Shown here: piece after piece, positions 17,861 to 25,441 of the stretch
Layout: every line of letters begins with the position of its first letter
How positions within the stretch are numbered: the first letter of the stretch is position 1
Source of the DNA: Bacteroidales bacterium
GTDB lineage: Bacteria > Bacteroidota > Bacteroidia > Bacteroidales > UBA1556
Direction: 5' to 3'
DNA: 64,000 nt
Assembly (NCBI GenBank): GCA_023146135.1
Contig: JAGLCR010000003.1
Location: 1-64,000, forward strand
Notes under the pieces: generated by a model
What the model was told of the DNA's origin: nothing
Database searches by the model: none
What the model saw: the letters and a program-made list of their open reading frames with translations, nothing else
Made by a program: the position numbers and the translations under genes

Positions 17861-19060
17861 TTAGCTAGTCCGGCCAGGATAATCCTTAATTGCATGCTCT
17901 AGTACATCCATCGACGCATTTAAATCATTAACGTTCAATACATAGCTAATACGTACTTCATCTTTACCAAATCCTAAAGTTGAGTAAAATCCCGAAGCAG
18001 GCGCCAACATAACTGTTTCATTATTATAATTATAATCCTCTAAAAGCCACTGGCAAAATTTATCTGAGTCGTCAATTGGTAAACGTGCTACCACATAAAA
18101 TGCACCTTTAGGATTTGGGCAAAATGCACCGTCCATCTTATTGATACGATTAACTACCACATCGCGACGATTCTTATATTCTTCCAAAACCTCTACAAAA
18201 TATTCCTTTGGAGTATCAATTGCAGCTTCTGCCGCTACCTGACCAAATGTTGGAGGACTCAGTCGAGCCTGAGCAAATTTCATAGCAGTTGCCATGACTT
18301 CTTTATTATGACTAATCATCACTCCTATACGGAAACCACATGCGCTATAGCGCTTCGAAACCGAATCAATCAATATGGTATGTTCATCTAAACCATCCAA
18401 CTGCATTACTGAGAAATGTTCGTATCCATCGTAAGTAAACTCTCTATAAACTTCATCAGATATCAGAAATAAATCATGCTTCTTCACAAGATCACGAACT
18501 ATTTCTAACTCTTCACGAGAGTAAAGATAACCAGTAGGATTATTTGGATTACAAAGCATTATTGCTTTAGTTTTGTCTGTTATCGCATTTTCAAAGTCAG
18601 CAATTGGAGGTAAAGCAAATCCACTTTCAATACTTGAAGAAATAGGTACCACATTGATTCCTGCGTTAGTCGCAAAGCCATTATAGTTTGCATAAAATGG
18701 CTCGGGAATAATAATTTCATCACCTTCATCCATGCAACTTTGCAGGGCAAATAGTATTGCTTCCGATGCTCCTGTTCCCACAATCATTTCATCAGGGGTA
18801 ACATCAATATTTACACTTTTATAGTAACCTACTAGTTTTTCACGGTAGCTTAAAATTCCTGCAGAATGACTATAGGCAACAACTTTTTCACTAAAATTAC
18901 GAATGGCTTCCATTGCCACTTCAGGAGTTTTAATGTCTGGCTGTCCAATATTCAGGTGGTGCACTTTAACACCCTTAGACTTTGCGCCATCGGCAAAAGG
19001 TACTAATTTACGTATGGGTGATTCAGGCATTGCCGCACCCTTTTTTGAAATTTTTGGCAT
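17861..19060 (-). CDS. PLP-dependent aminotransferase, class I/II (aspartate aminotransferase-like)
   Basis: This 399-residue fold-type I aminotransferase is cytoplasmic. LNIGQPDIKTPE opens the domain, VGTGASEAILFAL binds the cofactor phosphate, NPNNPTG carries Asn174, SDEVYREF Asp202, and SVSKRYSACGFRIG the Schiff-base Lys236. A C-terminal Arg in DEVRISYVLN probably binds the substrate carboxylate. This pattern fits the subgroup Ib aspartate or broad-range aminotransferases. The amino donor cannot be fixed from sequence. No pathway neighbours surround it apart from the downstream HAD phosphatase. Confidence 0.9.
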   Translation of the reverse strand: MPKISKKGAAMPESPIRKLVPFADGAKSKGVKVHHLNIGQPDIKTPEVAMEAIRNFSEKVVAYSHSAGILSYREKLVGYYKSVNIDVTPDEMIVGTGASEAILFALQSCMDEGDEIIIPEPFYANYNGFATNAGINVVPISSSIESGFALPPIADFENAITDKTKAIMLCNPNNPTGYLYSREELEIVRDLVKKHDLFLISDEVYREFTYDGYEHFSVMQLDGLDEHTILIDSVSKRYSACGFRIGVMISHNKEVMATAMKFAQARLSPPTFGQVAAEAAIDTPKEYFVEVLEEYKNRRDVVVNRINKMDGAFCPNPKGAFYVVARLPIDDSDKFCQWLLEDYNYNNETVMLAPASGFYSTLGFGKDEVRISYVLNVNDLNASMDVLEHAIKDYPGRTS

Positions 19061-19102
19061 AATAAAGAGTTTTCTGTCTTGTTATTTTTTAAGGCTTTCA
19101 AT

Positions 19103-19133
19103 AAAAAAAAGCCCCACATATTTAATGTGAGGC
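19103..19133 (-). terminator. rho-independent terminator of the DUF1573 pair
   Basis: On the minus strand GCCTCACAT pairs with ATGTGGGGC (one T-G wobble) around TAAAT, followed by eight T. Confidence 0.85.
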
Positions 19134-19169
19134 AAATTTCGTGTTTTTTATTGAACTTTTTGAAAATAT

Positions 19170-19565
19170 TTACTCCACTATTTCACCTTTAATAGTCAGT
19201 ACTGTAGCATTGGTAATAGCATTGGTAAATACCGTAATCTTTTTATTAAAAACATCAACTATATCGGTCGTTGTATAACCAATTTCAATAGTTGCCGATT
19301 GCCCCGGATTTATAGGTTCTTTACTATAAACTGGTACAGTACATCCACATGATTTTTTCACTCGAGAAATAAAAAGTACATCATTTCCTGTATTGGTATA
19401 AGTAAAAGTACATTTCAAATCTTTCGTGCCTTTTTTTACTTTACCAAAATCAAATATTGTTTTATCAAACTTAATTTCTGCTGCATGATCTTGATCCAAA
19501 TTAATTGGACCAGAAAAACTAAAGCCTATCAAGACAACTAAAAATATATTTACAATTTTTTTCAT
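19170..19565 (-). CDS. secreted DUF1573 protein (second of tandem pair)
   Basis: This is a 131-residue exported protein. A signal peptide (IVNIFLVVLIGFSFSG) precedes one DUF1573 domain, an immunoglobulin-like ASH/MSP-type fold: FDKTIFDFGKVKKGT opens it, and RVKKSCGCTVPVYSKEPINPGQSATIEI is the diagnostic SCGCT turn. DUF1573 proteins are abundant in Bacteroidota and their function is unknown. It follows its paralogue by 14 bases and the two are probably one transcript. No lipobox Cys is seen after the signal sequence, so a soluble periplasmic location is likely. Confidence 0.88.
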   Translation of the reverse strand: MKKIVNIFLVVLIGFSFSGPINLDQDHAAEIKFDKTIFDFGKVKKGTKDLKCTFTYTNTGNDVLFISRVKKSCGCTVPVYSKEPINPGQSATIEIGYTTTDIVDVFNKKITVFTNAITNATVLTIKGEIVE

Positions 19566-19579
19566 AATAATCTATTTTA

Positions 19580-20029
19580 TTAATTAGCAATGGGTGTGAA
19601 ACCTTCGTTTACCGGCCTTACCGGAACTTCTTCTTTTGGCTTGGCCTTCACTTCTCCTCGAACTTCAAGTACAACACTTCCATTTTCTGCATTAGAAGTA
19701 ACGGTAATAGTTTTACGAAAAACACCTAATCTACGCGTATCATAGCGCACTTTTATGGAAGCTGTTTCTCCTGGCAATATAGGTTTGCTAGGACGTTGAG
19801 CAACCGTACACCCACATGAAGAGCGTACTCCTTGAATGATAAGAGGTTCTTTTCCAGAATTTTTAAACTTAAATTCCCAATTGCCATCAGCATTTTGCAT
19901 AATTACTTTAAAATCATGCTTAGTATTTTCAAATTTAATATGAGGCTTAGTACCCTGCAAACTTGATGGCAGCATACTTGTCATGGTAAAACCAGCAATA
20001 ATTGCCAGTACAATAATAATTCTATTCAT
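19580..20029 (-). CDS. secreted DUF1573 protein (first of tandem pair)
   Basis: This is a 149-residue exported protein. A hydrophobic N-terminus (IIIVLAIIAGFTMTSML) serves as signal peptide. One DUF1573 domain follows, with FENTKHDFKVIMQ at its start and GVRSSCGCTVAQRPSKPILPG as its core motif. The C-terminal 20 residues form a short Lys/Pro-rich tail (AKPKEEVPVRPVNE) that the paralogue downstream lacks. The two proteins share the domain plan but differ clearly in sequence, so the duplication is old. Function unknown. Confidence 0.88.
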   Translation of the reverse strand: MNRIIIVLAIIAGFTMTSMLPSSLQGTKPHIKFENTKHDFKVIMQNADGNWEFKFKNSGKEPLIIQGVRSSCGCTVAQRPSKPILPGETASIKVRYDTRRLGVFRKTITVTSNAENGSVVLEVRGEVKAKPKEEVPVRPVNEGFTPIAN

Positions 20030-20059
20030 ATCTATTTATCGTGTTTAATTAAATCAATG

Positions 20060-20067
20060 CAAATTTA
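20060..20067 (-). promoter_or_regulatory. -7 promoter element of the DUF1573 operon
   Basis: The minus strand reads TAAATTTG, 31 bases upstream of the start codon. A TTTG lies 23 bases further upstream, slightly too far for the consensus. Confidence 0.45.
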
Positions 20068-20119
20068 TTAATTATTTCAATTCGTATGCTCAAAAAGCAA
20101 TTTTTATGCCAATTTTAAG

Positions 20120-21310
20120 TTAAGGTCTATTCCATTTATAACGTTGTTCTTCGAGAATTAATACATAGTCCTCTGTAAAGTATTTTTTAAGAAAATACAA
20201 ATAGTAGTTATAGGATTTATGCTGATACATCTTTCCACCTCGAATCGATTCCAATTCTTCTCTATATTTCATAGTTTCATCAGATAGCGTATCCGCATCG
20301 GTGTTAAATGATACTTGATCTTCAATTTTATCAAAGGGACCAATTTCAATGCGGTTTGGGTTTGCAACAAATGCCAAATCACGAGAATACTCGGGCATAC
20401 TAAAACTCCCGATTTCTTTTTCAATCTGTTCATATACTGAATTGCCCGCCAGTTTAATATAAGAATCAACATGATCTTTGGTAAATGTTTCAGTAACTAT
20501 TCTAAAAGCTAGGCTTTTAAACGTAATACTACTATTAGTATCCAAAAGCCCCTCAATATTCTCAGCTGATAATACTTTTTTTCCACTCGAGTTTACGGTC
20601 TGAGGCATATTAGGCACCATATCTTCAGAATTAAAAATACTAAAACTCGACCCATCATTTTCATATCTACTAGTATATTCTCTAATAAAATCACTGTTTC
20701 CAATCATAGGACTTGCAAAAGCATAAGTTTTAAAGCTGCATTTATCTGAAATCACTCCTTTGGGTATATTCTCCAAATAAGCCCTGCAAAGTTGTGACAA
20801 TGCACCTCCTTGACTATGCCCAGTAATTACAAAACTATATATGCCCTGAGAGTTTAATAGCTGTATTTCGTGAATGAGGTCCTGTATAATAAAGGCTACT
20901 CCTAAACTCCAACCAGCATGTACTTCTGCTTTTTCAGAGCGAGCAAATCTATAAGTAACGGTATCTTGCCCAGGTAAAATGAAATGTCCATTGGAGGCAA
21001 TCATTACTGAGTACATATTCTCAAGCCAGCTACTTTTCTTTGCCGTAGAGCCTCGAAATACAATTATAGCAACTTGACCCTTCATCCATATTTGAAACTT
21101 ATTATCAAGTCCATACATTCCCGATGTATAGATTTTTTTGTACTCTTGGGGAACAATAGTAGCATCTGTATTGAATAGCCGTATTTGAGTAAAACTATTG
21201 CATAGAGCAATCATATCTCTACCCTCATATTTATCAAAGCTAATTCGATTTTGAGATGATAATCCCCAAACGAATAAAAATAAAACAGATGTTAAAAGTA
21301 CTTTTTTCAT
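20120..21310 (-). CDS. exported class 3 lipase (alpha/beta hydrolase)
   Basis: This is a 396-residue secreted hydrolase. The frame begins 15 codons earlier, but the Met at 21310 opens a clean signal peptide (KKVLLTSVLFLFVWGLSSQ) and is preferred. VIIVFRGST is the oxyanion-hole strand typical of lipase_3. FVITGHSQGGALSQL is the nucleophile elbow (Ser166 from this start). The catalytic Asp is probably in NSEDMVPNMP and the His in TKDHVDSYIKLA, so the triad looks complete. The last 100 residues are charged and of unknown role, and no T9SS sorting domain is present. Lipid or other ester substrates are expected, in the periplasm or outside. Confidence 0.85.
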   Translation of the reverse strand: MKKVLLTSVLFLFVWGLSSQNRISFDKYEGRDMIALCNSFTQIRLFNTDATIVPQEYKKIYTSGMYGLDNKFQIWMKGQVAIIVFRGSTAKKSSWLENMYSVMIASNGHFILPGQDTVTYRFARSEKAEVHAGWSLGVAFIIQDLIHEIQLLNSQGIYSFVITGHSQGGALSQLCRAYLENIPKGVISDKCSFKTYAFASPMIGNSDFIREYTSRYENDGSSFSIFNSEDMVPNMPQTVNSSGKKVLSAENIEGLLDTNSSITFKSLAFRIVTETFTKDHVDSYIKLAGNSVYEQIEKEIGSFSMPEYSRDLAFVANPNRIEIGPFDKIEDQVSFNTDADTLSDETMKYREELESIRGGKMYQHKSYNYYLYFLKKYFTEDYVLILEEQRYKWNRP

Positions 21311-21394
21311 AAAAATAAACAATAATCCAGTATTATAAAAAAAACTATTAACCAATAACGAGTAACAGAAAGTATTTATTTCATTAAAATACTT

Positions 21395-23098
21395 TTACAT
21401 TTTAAAATCAGAAATATCACGCAAACTAAAGTTATTGATATAACTAATATTATGAGTGATCTCGGCACGAGCTTTACGAATAAATATATCAGCTGATTTC
21501 TTATAGTCAATCTTACGATTAGCATCTAACAACAACAGATAACCTGTAATAATATTACCAGCTATTTCCACCAAACGACGTGCATGAAAGTCCAAGTATT
21601 CATTATCATTTTCACTTGTTACTTTTTTTACTGCTTTGGTATAATGAGAAGTTAGCTTTACTAAAATATTTTTAAGATACTCTAATTCAGGCTTTACCTC
21701 AATCTTTTCGTATTCACGCATCATATTATAATATCCCTTATTCCCTACTCCACGTATTGCCGCTACAACCTGCAATTGCGATGTTCCTTCGTAAATATTT
21801 GTAATACGAGCATCACGGAAAATTCGCTCTATGGGAAAATCCTTCATATAGCCAGTACCACCATGAATTTGTAATGAATCGGATGCGATTTGATTACAAT
21901 ATTCACTAGCAAATAACTTAAGAAGAGGTGTATAAATATCTGCAGCTCGCTGATAGTATTTAAACTCCTTGCGCTCAGCAGGAGTCAATTTGCGATTTTG
22001 TGATATACTACCATAAATTTTATAGATGTCAATAAAGCGCGATGTTTCGTATAGCAAAGTACGAATAGCATCCGTTTTAGCGCGCATATTAGAGAGCATT
22101 TCAAATATAGCGGGGAATTTTATAATAGCTTTTCCAAACTGCTCTCGTTCCTTAGCATATTTAAGTCCTTCATGATATGCAGCTTCAGCAATCCCTACAG
22201 ACTGAGCACCAACACCCAGACGTGCCATATTCATCAAAGACATTACATATTTTATCAGTCCAAATTTGCGATCACCAATCAATTCGGCTGGAGCATCTTT
22301 AAACACCAACTCGCAGGTTGGTGAACCCTTAATCCCCAATTTATTCTCAATACGACGTACTTTCATGGCTTTGTCGACACGATCATACACAAATAATGAA
22401 AGTCCACGTGCATCGGTTGACCCTTCTTCAGTACGAGCTAAAACCAATGAAATATCGGCATCGCCATTGGTAATAAAGCGTTTCACTCCATTGAGAAACC
22501 ATGTTTTCTTATCATCATCATAATGAGCTTTGAGCATCACCGCTTGTAAATCTGATCCTGCATCAGGCTCTGTTAAATCCATTGCAGCAGTGGCTCCATC
22601 ATTAAACCGGTGCAAATATTTTTCCTTAATCTCCTCAGACCCAAATTCATGTATTGTCTCAGCACAGTCTTGCAAGCCCCAAATATTAGCAAATCCCGCA
22701 TCAGCACGCGAAACCAATTCTGCCGCCATTACATAAGGAACTATTGGAAAGTTTAAACCACCATATTTTCGTGGTAATGACATTCCAAATAATTTAGATT
22801 GCACTATTGCTTCAATATTTCTCTTTGTCCCATCAGCATATACTACTTGATGATCTACCACTGAAGGTCCTTGATGATCCACTTCTTCGGCATTGGCAGC
22901 AATAATATCGCCTGATATTTCGCCCACAATTTCCAATACTTTATCGTAATGGTCCATGGTGTCCTCAAAATCAATAGGAGCATAATCATACTTATCTTTC
23001 TCCGAGAAATTATCTTCTTTTAAACGTACGATCTTTTCCATCATTGGATGTTCCAAATGAAACTTTAGATGTTCGTTATCTATATATAAATTAGACAT
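21395..23098 (-). CDS. acyl-CoA dehydrogenase
   Basis: This is a 567-residue FAD-dependent dehydrogenase of fatty acyl-CoA oxidation. MDLTEPDAGSDLQAV is the first ACAD signature near residue 175, KRFITNGDAD follows, and QIHGGTGYMKDFPIERIFRDARITNIYEGTSQLQ holds the C-terminal signature with the catalytic base Glu437. It is about 180 residues longer than short ACADs such as butyryl-CoA dehydrogenase; the extra C-terminal helical domain (about 450-567) is common in Bacteroidota members encoded next to ETF. It is the last gene of etfB-etfA-acd, so the encoded ETF is its likely electron acceptor. Confidence 0.93.
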   Translation of the reverse strand: MSNLYIDNEHLKFHLEHPMMEKIVRLKEDNFSEKDKYDYAPIDFEDTMDHYDKVLEIVGEISGDIIAANAEEVDHQGPSVVDHQVVYADGTKRNIEAIVQSKLFGMSLPRKYGGLNFPIVPYVMAAELVSRADAGFANIWGLQDCAETIHEFGSEEIKEKYLHRFNDGATAAMDLTEPDAGSDLQAVMLKAHYDDDKKTWFLNGVKRFITNGDADISLVLARTEEGSTDARGLSLFVYDRVDKAMKVRRIENKLGIKGSPTCELVFKDAPAELIGDRKFGLIKYVMSLMNMARLGVGAQSVGIAEAAYHEGLKYAKEREQFGKAIIKFPAIFEMLSNMRAKTDAIRTLLYETSRFIDIYKIYGSISQNRKLTPAERKEFKYYQRAADIYTPLLKLFASEYCNQIASDSLQIHGGTGYMKDFPIERIFRDARITNIYEGTSQLQVVAAIRGVGNKGYYNMMREYEKIEVKPELEYLKNILVKLTSHYTKAVKKVTSENDNEYLDFHARRLVEIAGNIITGYLLLLDANRKIDYKKSADIFIRKARAEITHNISYINNFSLRDISDFKM

Positions 23099-23135
23099 TT
23101 TAGTATCTTTATTTAAAGTTCTTAATTAGATTTTA

Positions 23136-24158
23136 CTATTTAGAGTTTTGCTTAAAATACTTCAACATTTTAGGCAATACATCTTCTAGCCTTCCATTAA
23201 TATTATAGTCTGCAATATTTGTTATTGGAGCCTCTAAATCTGTATTTATTGAAATTATTTGAGCACTTTGATCCATGCCAGCACGATGCTGAACAGCGCC
23301 TGAAATACCGCAGGCAATATAAAGTTTAGGACGTACCGTAACTCCTGTTTGTCCAATTTGTCGCTCATGCTCTTCATAACCAGCATCTACAGCAGCACGT
23401 GTAGCGCCAACCTCTCCACCAATGGCATCAGCCAATTGATAAAGCAAATTAAAATTCTTCTTTGACCCTACTCCATAACCACCTGCAACTATGATTTGAG
23501 CACCTTTAATATTAACCTTTTGAGCTTCAATATGTCGCTCTATGATATTCACAACAAAATCACTATCACTCACATATTTCTTCACATCAATATTTATAAG
23601 CTCCGCAAGTTTTTTACGCCTTACAGGTTCTTTTTTCATTACACCTTCGCGTACTGTTGCCATTTGCGGGTGCATATCAGGATTTATAATTGTAGCCACA
23701 ATATTACCTCCAAAGGCTGGTCGAATTTGATAAAGGAGATTCTTATAAGTAGTGTCTGTTTTCTTTACATAATGATCACCAATTTCTAGGGAAGTACAAT
23801 CTGCTGTGAGGCCACAGCGCAACGTTGAAGCCACGCGAGGAGCTAAATCTCGACCTATGGAGGTTGCTCCTACCAAAACCACATCAGCTTGTTGTTCTTC
23901 TAACAATTTGCTAAATATAGCAGCATGAGGCAAGGTCGTGTATGGAAACAGACGTTTGTCTTCTGCAATATATACCTTATCCACACCAAAGGGTGACAGT
24001 TCCTCTTGAATTCCTTTAAGCTTGGTTCCAATCACCACAGCCTCTATATCTACATTTAATTCATCAGCAAGCTTACGTCCTTTTGAACACAATTCCAAAC
24101 TTACATCTGCAATATGTCCTTCTTCTGTTATCTCGCAATATACAAATACATTCTTCAT
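23136..24158 (-). CDS. etfA: electron transfer flavoprotein alpha subunit
   Basis: This 340-residue subunit of the ETF heterodimer carries the electron-transfer FAD. The N-terminal domain has VLVGATSIGRDLAPRVAS. The C-terminal FAD domain is the conserved GGYGVGSKKNF...GATRAAVDAGY...IGQTGVTVRPKLYIACGISGAVQHRAGM and ends with INTDLEAPITNIADYNINGRLEDVLP. It passes electrons from acyl-CoA dehydrogenase to the quinone pool or, in bifurcating types, to ferredoxin. It lies 17 bases after etfB and 37 bases before the dehydrogenase gene. Confidence 0.95.
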   Translation of the reverse strand: MKNVFVYCEITEEGHIADVSLELCSKGRKLADELNVDIEAVVIGTKLKGIQEELSPFGVDKVYIAEDKRLFPYTTLPHAAIFSKLLEEQQADVVLVGATSIGRDLAPRVASTLRCGLTADCTSLEIGDHYVKKTDTTYKNLLYQIRPAFGGNIVATIINPDMHPQMATVREGVMKKEPVRRKKLAELINIDVKKYVSDSDFVVNIIERHIEAQKVNIKGAQIIVAGGYGVGSKKNFNLLYQLADAIGGEVGATRAAVDAGYEEHERQIGQTGVTVRPKLYIACGISGAVQHRAGMDQSAQIISINTDLEAPITNIADYNINGRLEDVLPKMLKYFKQNSK

Positions 24159-24175
24159 ATCTTTCTCTCTATTGA

Positions 24176-25048
24176 TTAACCCAATACATGGCTATTTATC
24201 AAGGTTTTCATTAAACCGTTAATATCACGGTCACTATCGCTCAAACTTTTTGATTCCTTTTGGGTAAATACCACACTTTCAATTTTCTTCACTTTAGTTG
24301 GCGAACCACTTAAACCCAAGAAACTTACATCGGCACCCAAATCATCAACTGACCATTGGTTAATTTTTAAATAAGGTCTAGTTTCCAGAAGCTCCATATA
24401 ATCTTCACTTAATTCTTGAAGTTCAATATCAGTTTTAGCATGCTTGTACTTCATCATTCGCTTTGCGTTACGAACTCGACAATCAGCTGCTGAAGAATGC
24501 ACTGTAAGCAATACTGGACAGGCAGATTCAACTAGCTCAACCCCTCTTTCCAAACGGCGTTTAACTTTAATTTTATCACCATTAAATCCTAGAAACTCTT
24601 CCGCATAAGTAATTTGAGGAATACCAATTTTTTCGGCAGCCTGTGGCCCTACTTGAGCAGTATCACCATCAATTGCTTGACGACCGGATATGATTAAATT
24701 AAATGGGGCAAGCTTTTTTACAGCTAATGAAATGGCATAGGAAGTTGCTAAAGTGTCGGAACCTGCAAATTTACGATCAGTAATAAGATAACCCTTATCT
24801 GCTCCTCTATACAAGGACTCACGTATGATTTCTGCTGCACGTGGAGGTCCCATAGTTAATATTATCACTTCTGCATCATCTCTACTATCTTTAACACGAA
24901 GTGCAAACTCTAAAGCATTTAGATCTTCAGGATTAAAAATTGCAGGTAAAGCTGCTCTGTTTACTGTCCCATCTGATTTCATTGCATCCTTGCCCACATT
25001 TCGTGTATCAGGCACTTGCTTGGCTAATACAATAATTCTAAAACTCAT
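24176..25048 (-). CDS. etfB: electron transfer flavoprotein beta subunit
   Basis: This is a 290-residue ETF beta subunit, first gene of the operon. IIVLAKQVPDT opens the fold, FNPEDLNALEFALRVKD and VRNAKRMMKYKHA are family signatures. The loop GRQAIDGDTAQVGPQ is the form associated with group 2 ETFs, which bind a second FAD here instead of AMP and include electron-bifurcating members. No Fix or Bcd partner decides between a bifurcating and a canonical role. The leader carries a -7 element and a perfect inverted repeat. Confidence 0.94.
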   Translation of the reverse strand: MSFRIIVLAKQVPDTRNVGKDAMKSDGTVNRAALPAIFNPEDLNALEFALRVKDSRDDAEVIILTMGPPRAAEIIRESLYRGADKGYLITDRKFAGSDTLATSYAISLAVKKLAPFNLIISGRQAIDGDTAQVGPQAAEKIGIPQITYAEEFLGFNGDKIKVKRRLERGVELVESACPVLLTVHSSAADCRVRNAKRMMKYKHAKTDIELQELSEDYMELLETRPYLKINQWSVDDLGADVSFLGLSGSPTKVKKIESVVFTQKESKSLSDSDRDINGLMKTLINSHVLG

Positions 25049-25075
25049 ACTATATAATTAAATTTATAATCACCA

Positions 25076-25104
25076 CATTACTGTTATTTCTCATAACAGT
25101 AATG
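25076..25104. promoter_or_regulatory. perfect 12-bp inverted repeat at the etfB operon start (candidate operator)
   Basis: CATTACTGTTAT (25076-25087), spacer TTCTC, ATAACAGTAATG (25093-25104). It lies three bases downstream (in the transcription direction) of the -7 element and covers the predicted transcription start, 28 bases before the etfB ATG. There is no T-run after it on either strand, so it is not a terminator. A repressor site of TetR type is the simplest reading. Confidence 0.6.
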
Positions 25105-25106
25105 CA

Positions 25107-25114
25107 CAAAAATA
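25107..25114 (-). promoter_or_regulatory. -7 promoter element of the etfB-etfA-acd operon
   Basis: The minus strand reads TATTTTTG. Expected start of transcription is near 25100, inside the inverted repeat. Confidence 0.5.
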
Positions 25115-25441
25115 TGAAATATCGTATAACCAAAATGTTATTTCTTTAACAAAGAGGTGCAGAACTATATTCTAATCGAAGAAACTCAATATTTATGAAT
25201 TGATATTTAATACAATAGCCTATTAATTAATCGTTGAAAATACTTTTAATAATATCTATCATTTTATGAATATATTGGATTTCCTTACTAAATAGCATAA
25301 AGCTCTTCCTTTGAATATAATTACTTTAAAAAATCATTAAAAAAAACTACGAGCATATTAAAAGTTTCCTATTTTTGTTCCCTTATGGCAAAATAGAGGT
25401 CATAAATCATATATTTATTTATTATCAAACTAATTTGATAA
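25115..25441. other. intergenic region between divergent etfB and DUF349 genes
   Basis: This AT-rich spacer holds the divergent promoters of the etf operon and the DUF349 gene. No open frame with coding character or stable RNA-like fold was seen in the middle part (about 25130-25360). Confidence 0.6.
25370..25377 (+). promoter_or_regulatory. -7 promoter element of the DUF349 gene
   Basis: TATTTTTG lies 64 bases before the ATG at 25442; no -33 TTTG at the usual distance. Confidence 0.4.

Noticed and set aside
23496-23789. Plus-strand frame inside etfA
   Set aside because: Antisense to a well-conserved gene, with hydrophobic, low-information translation.
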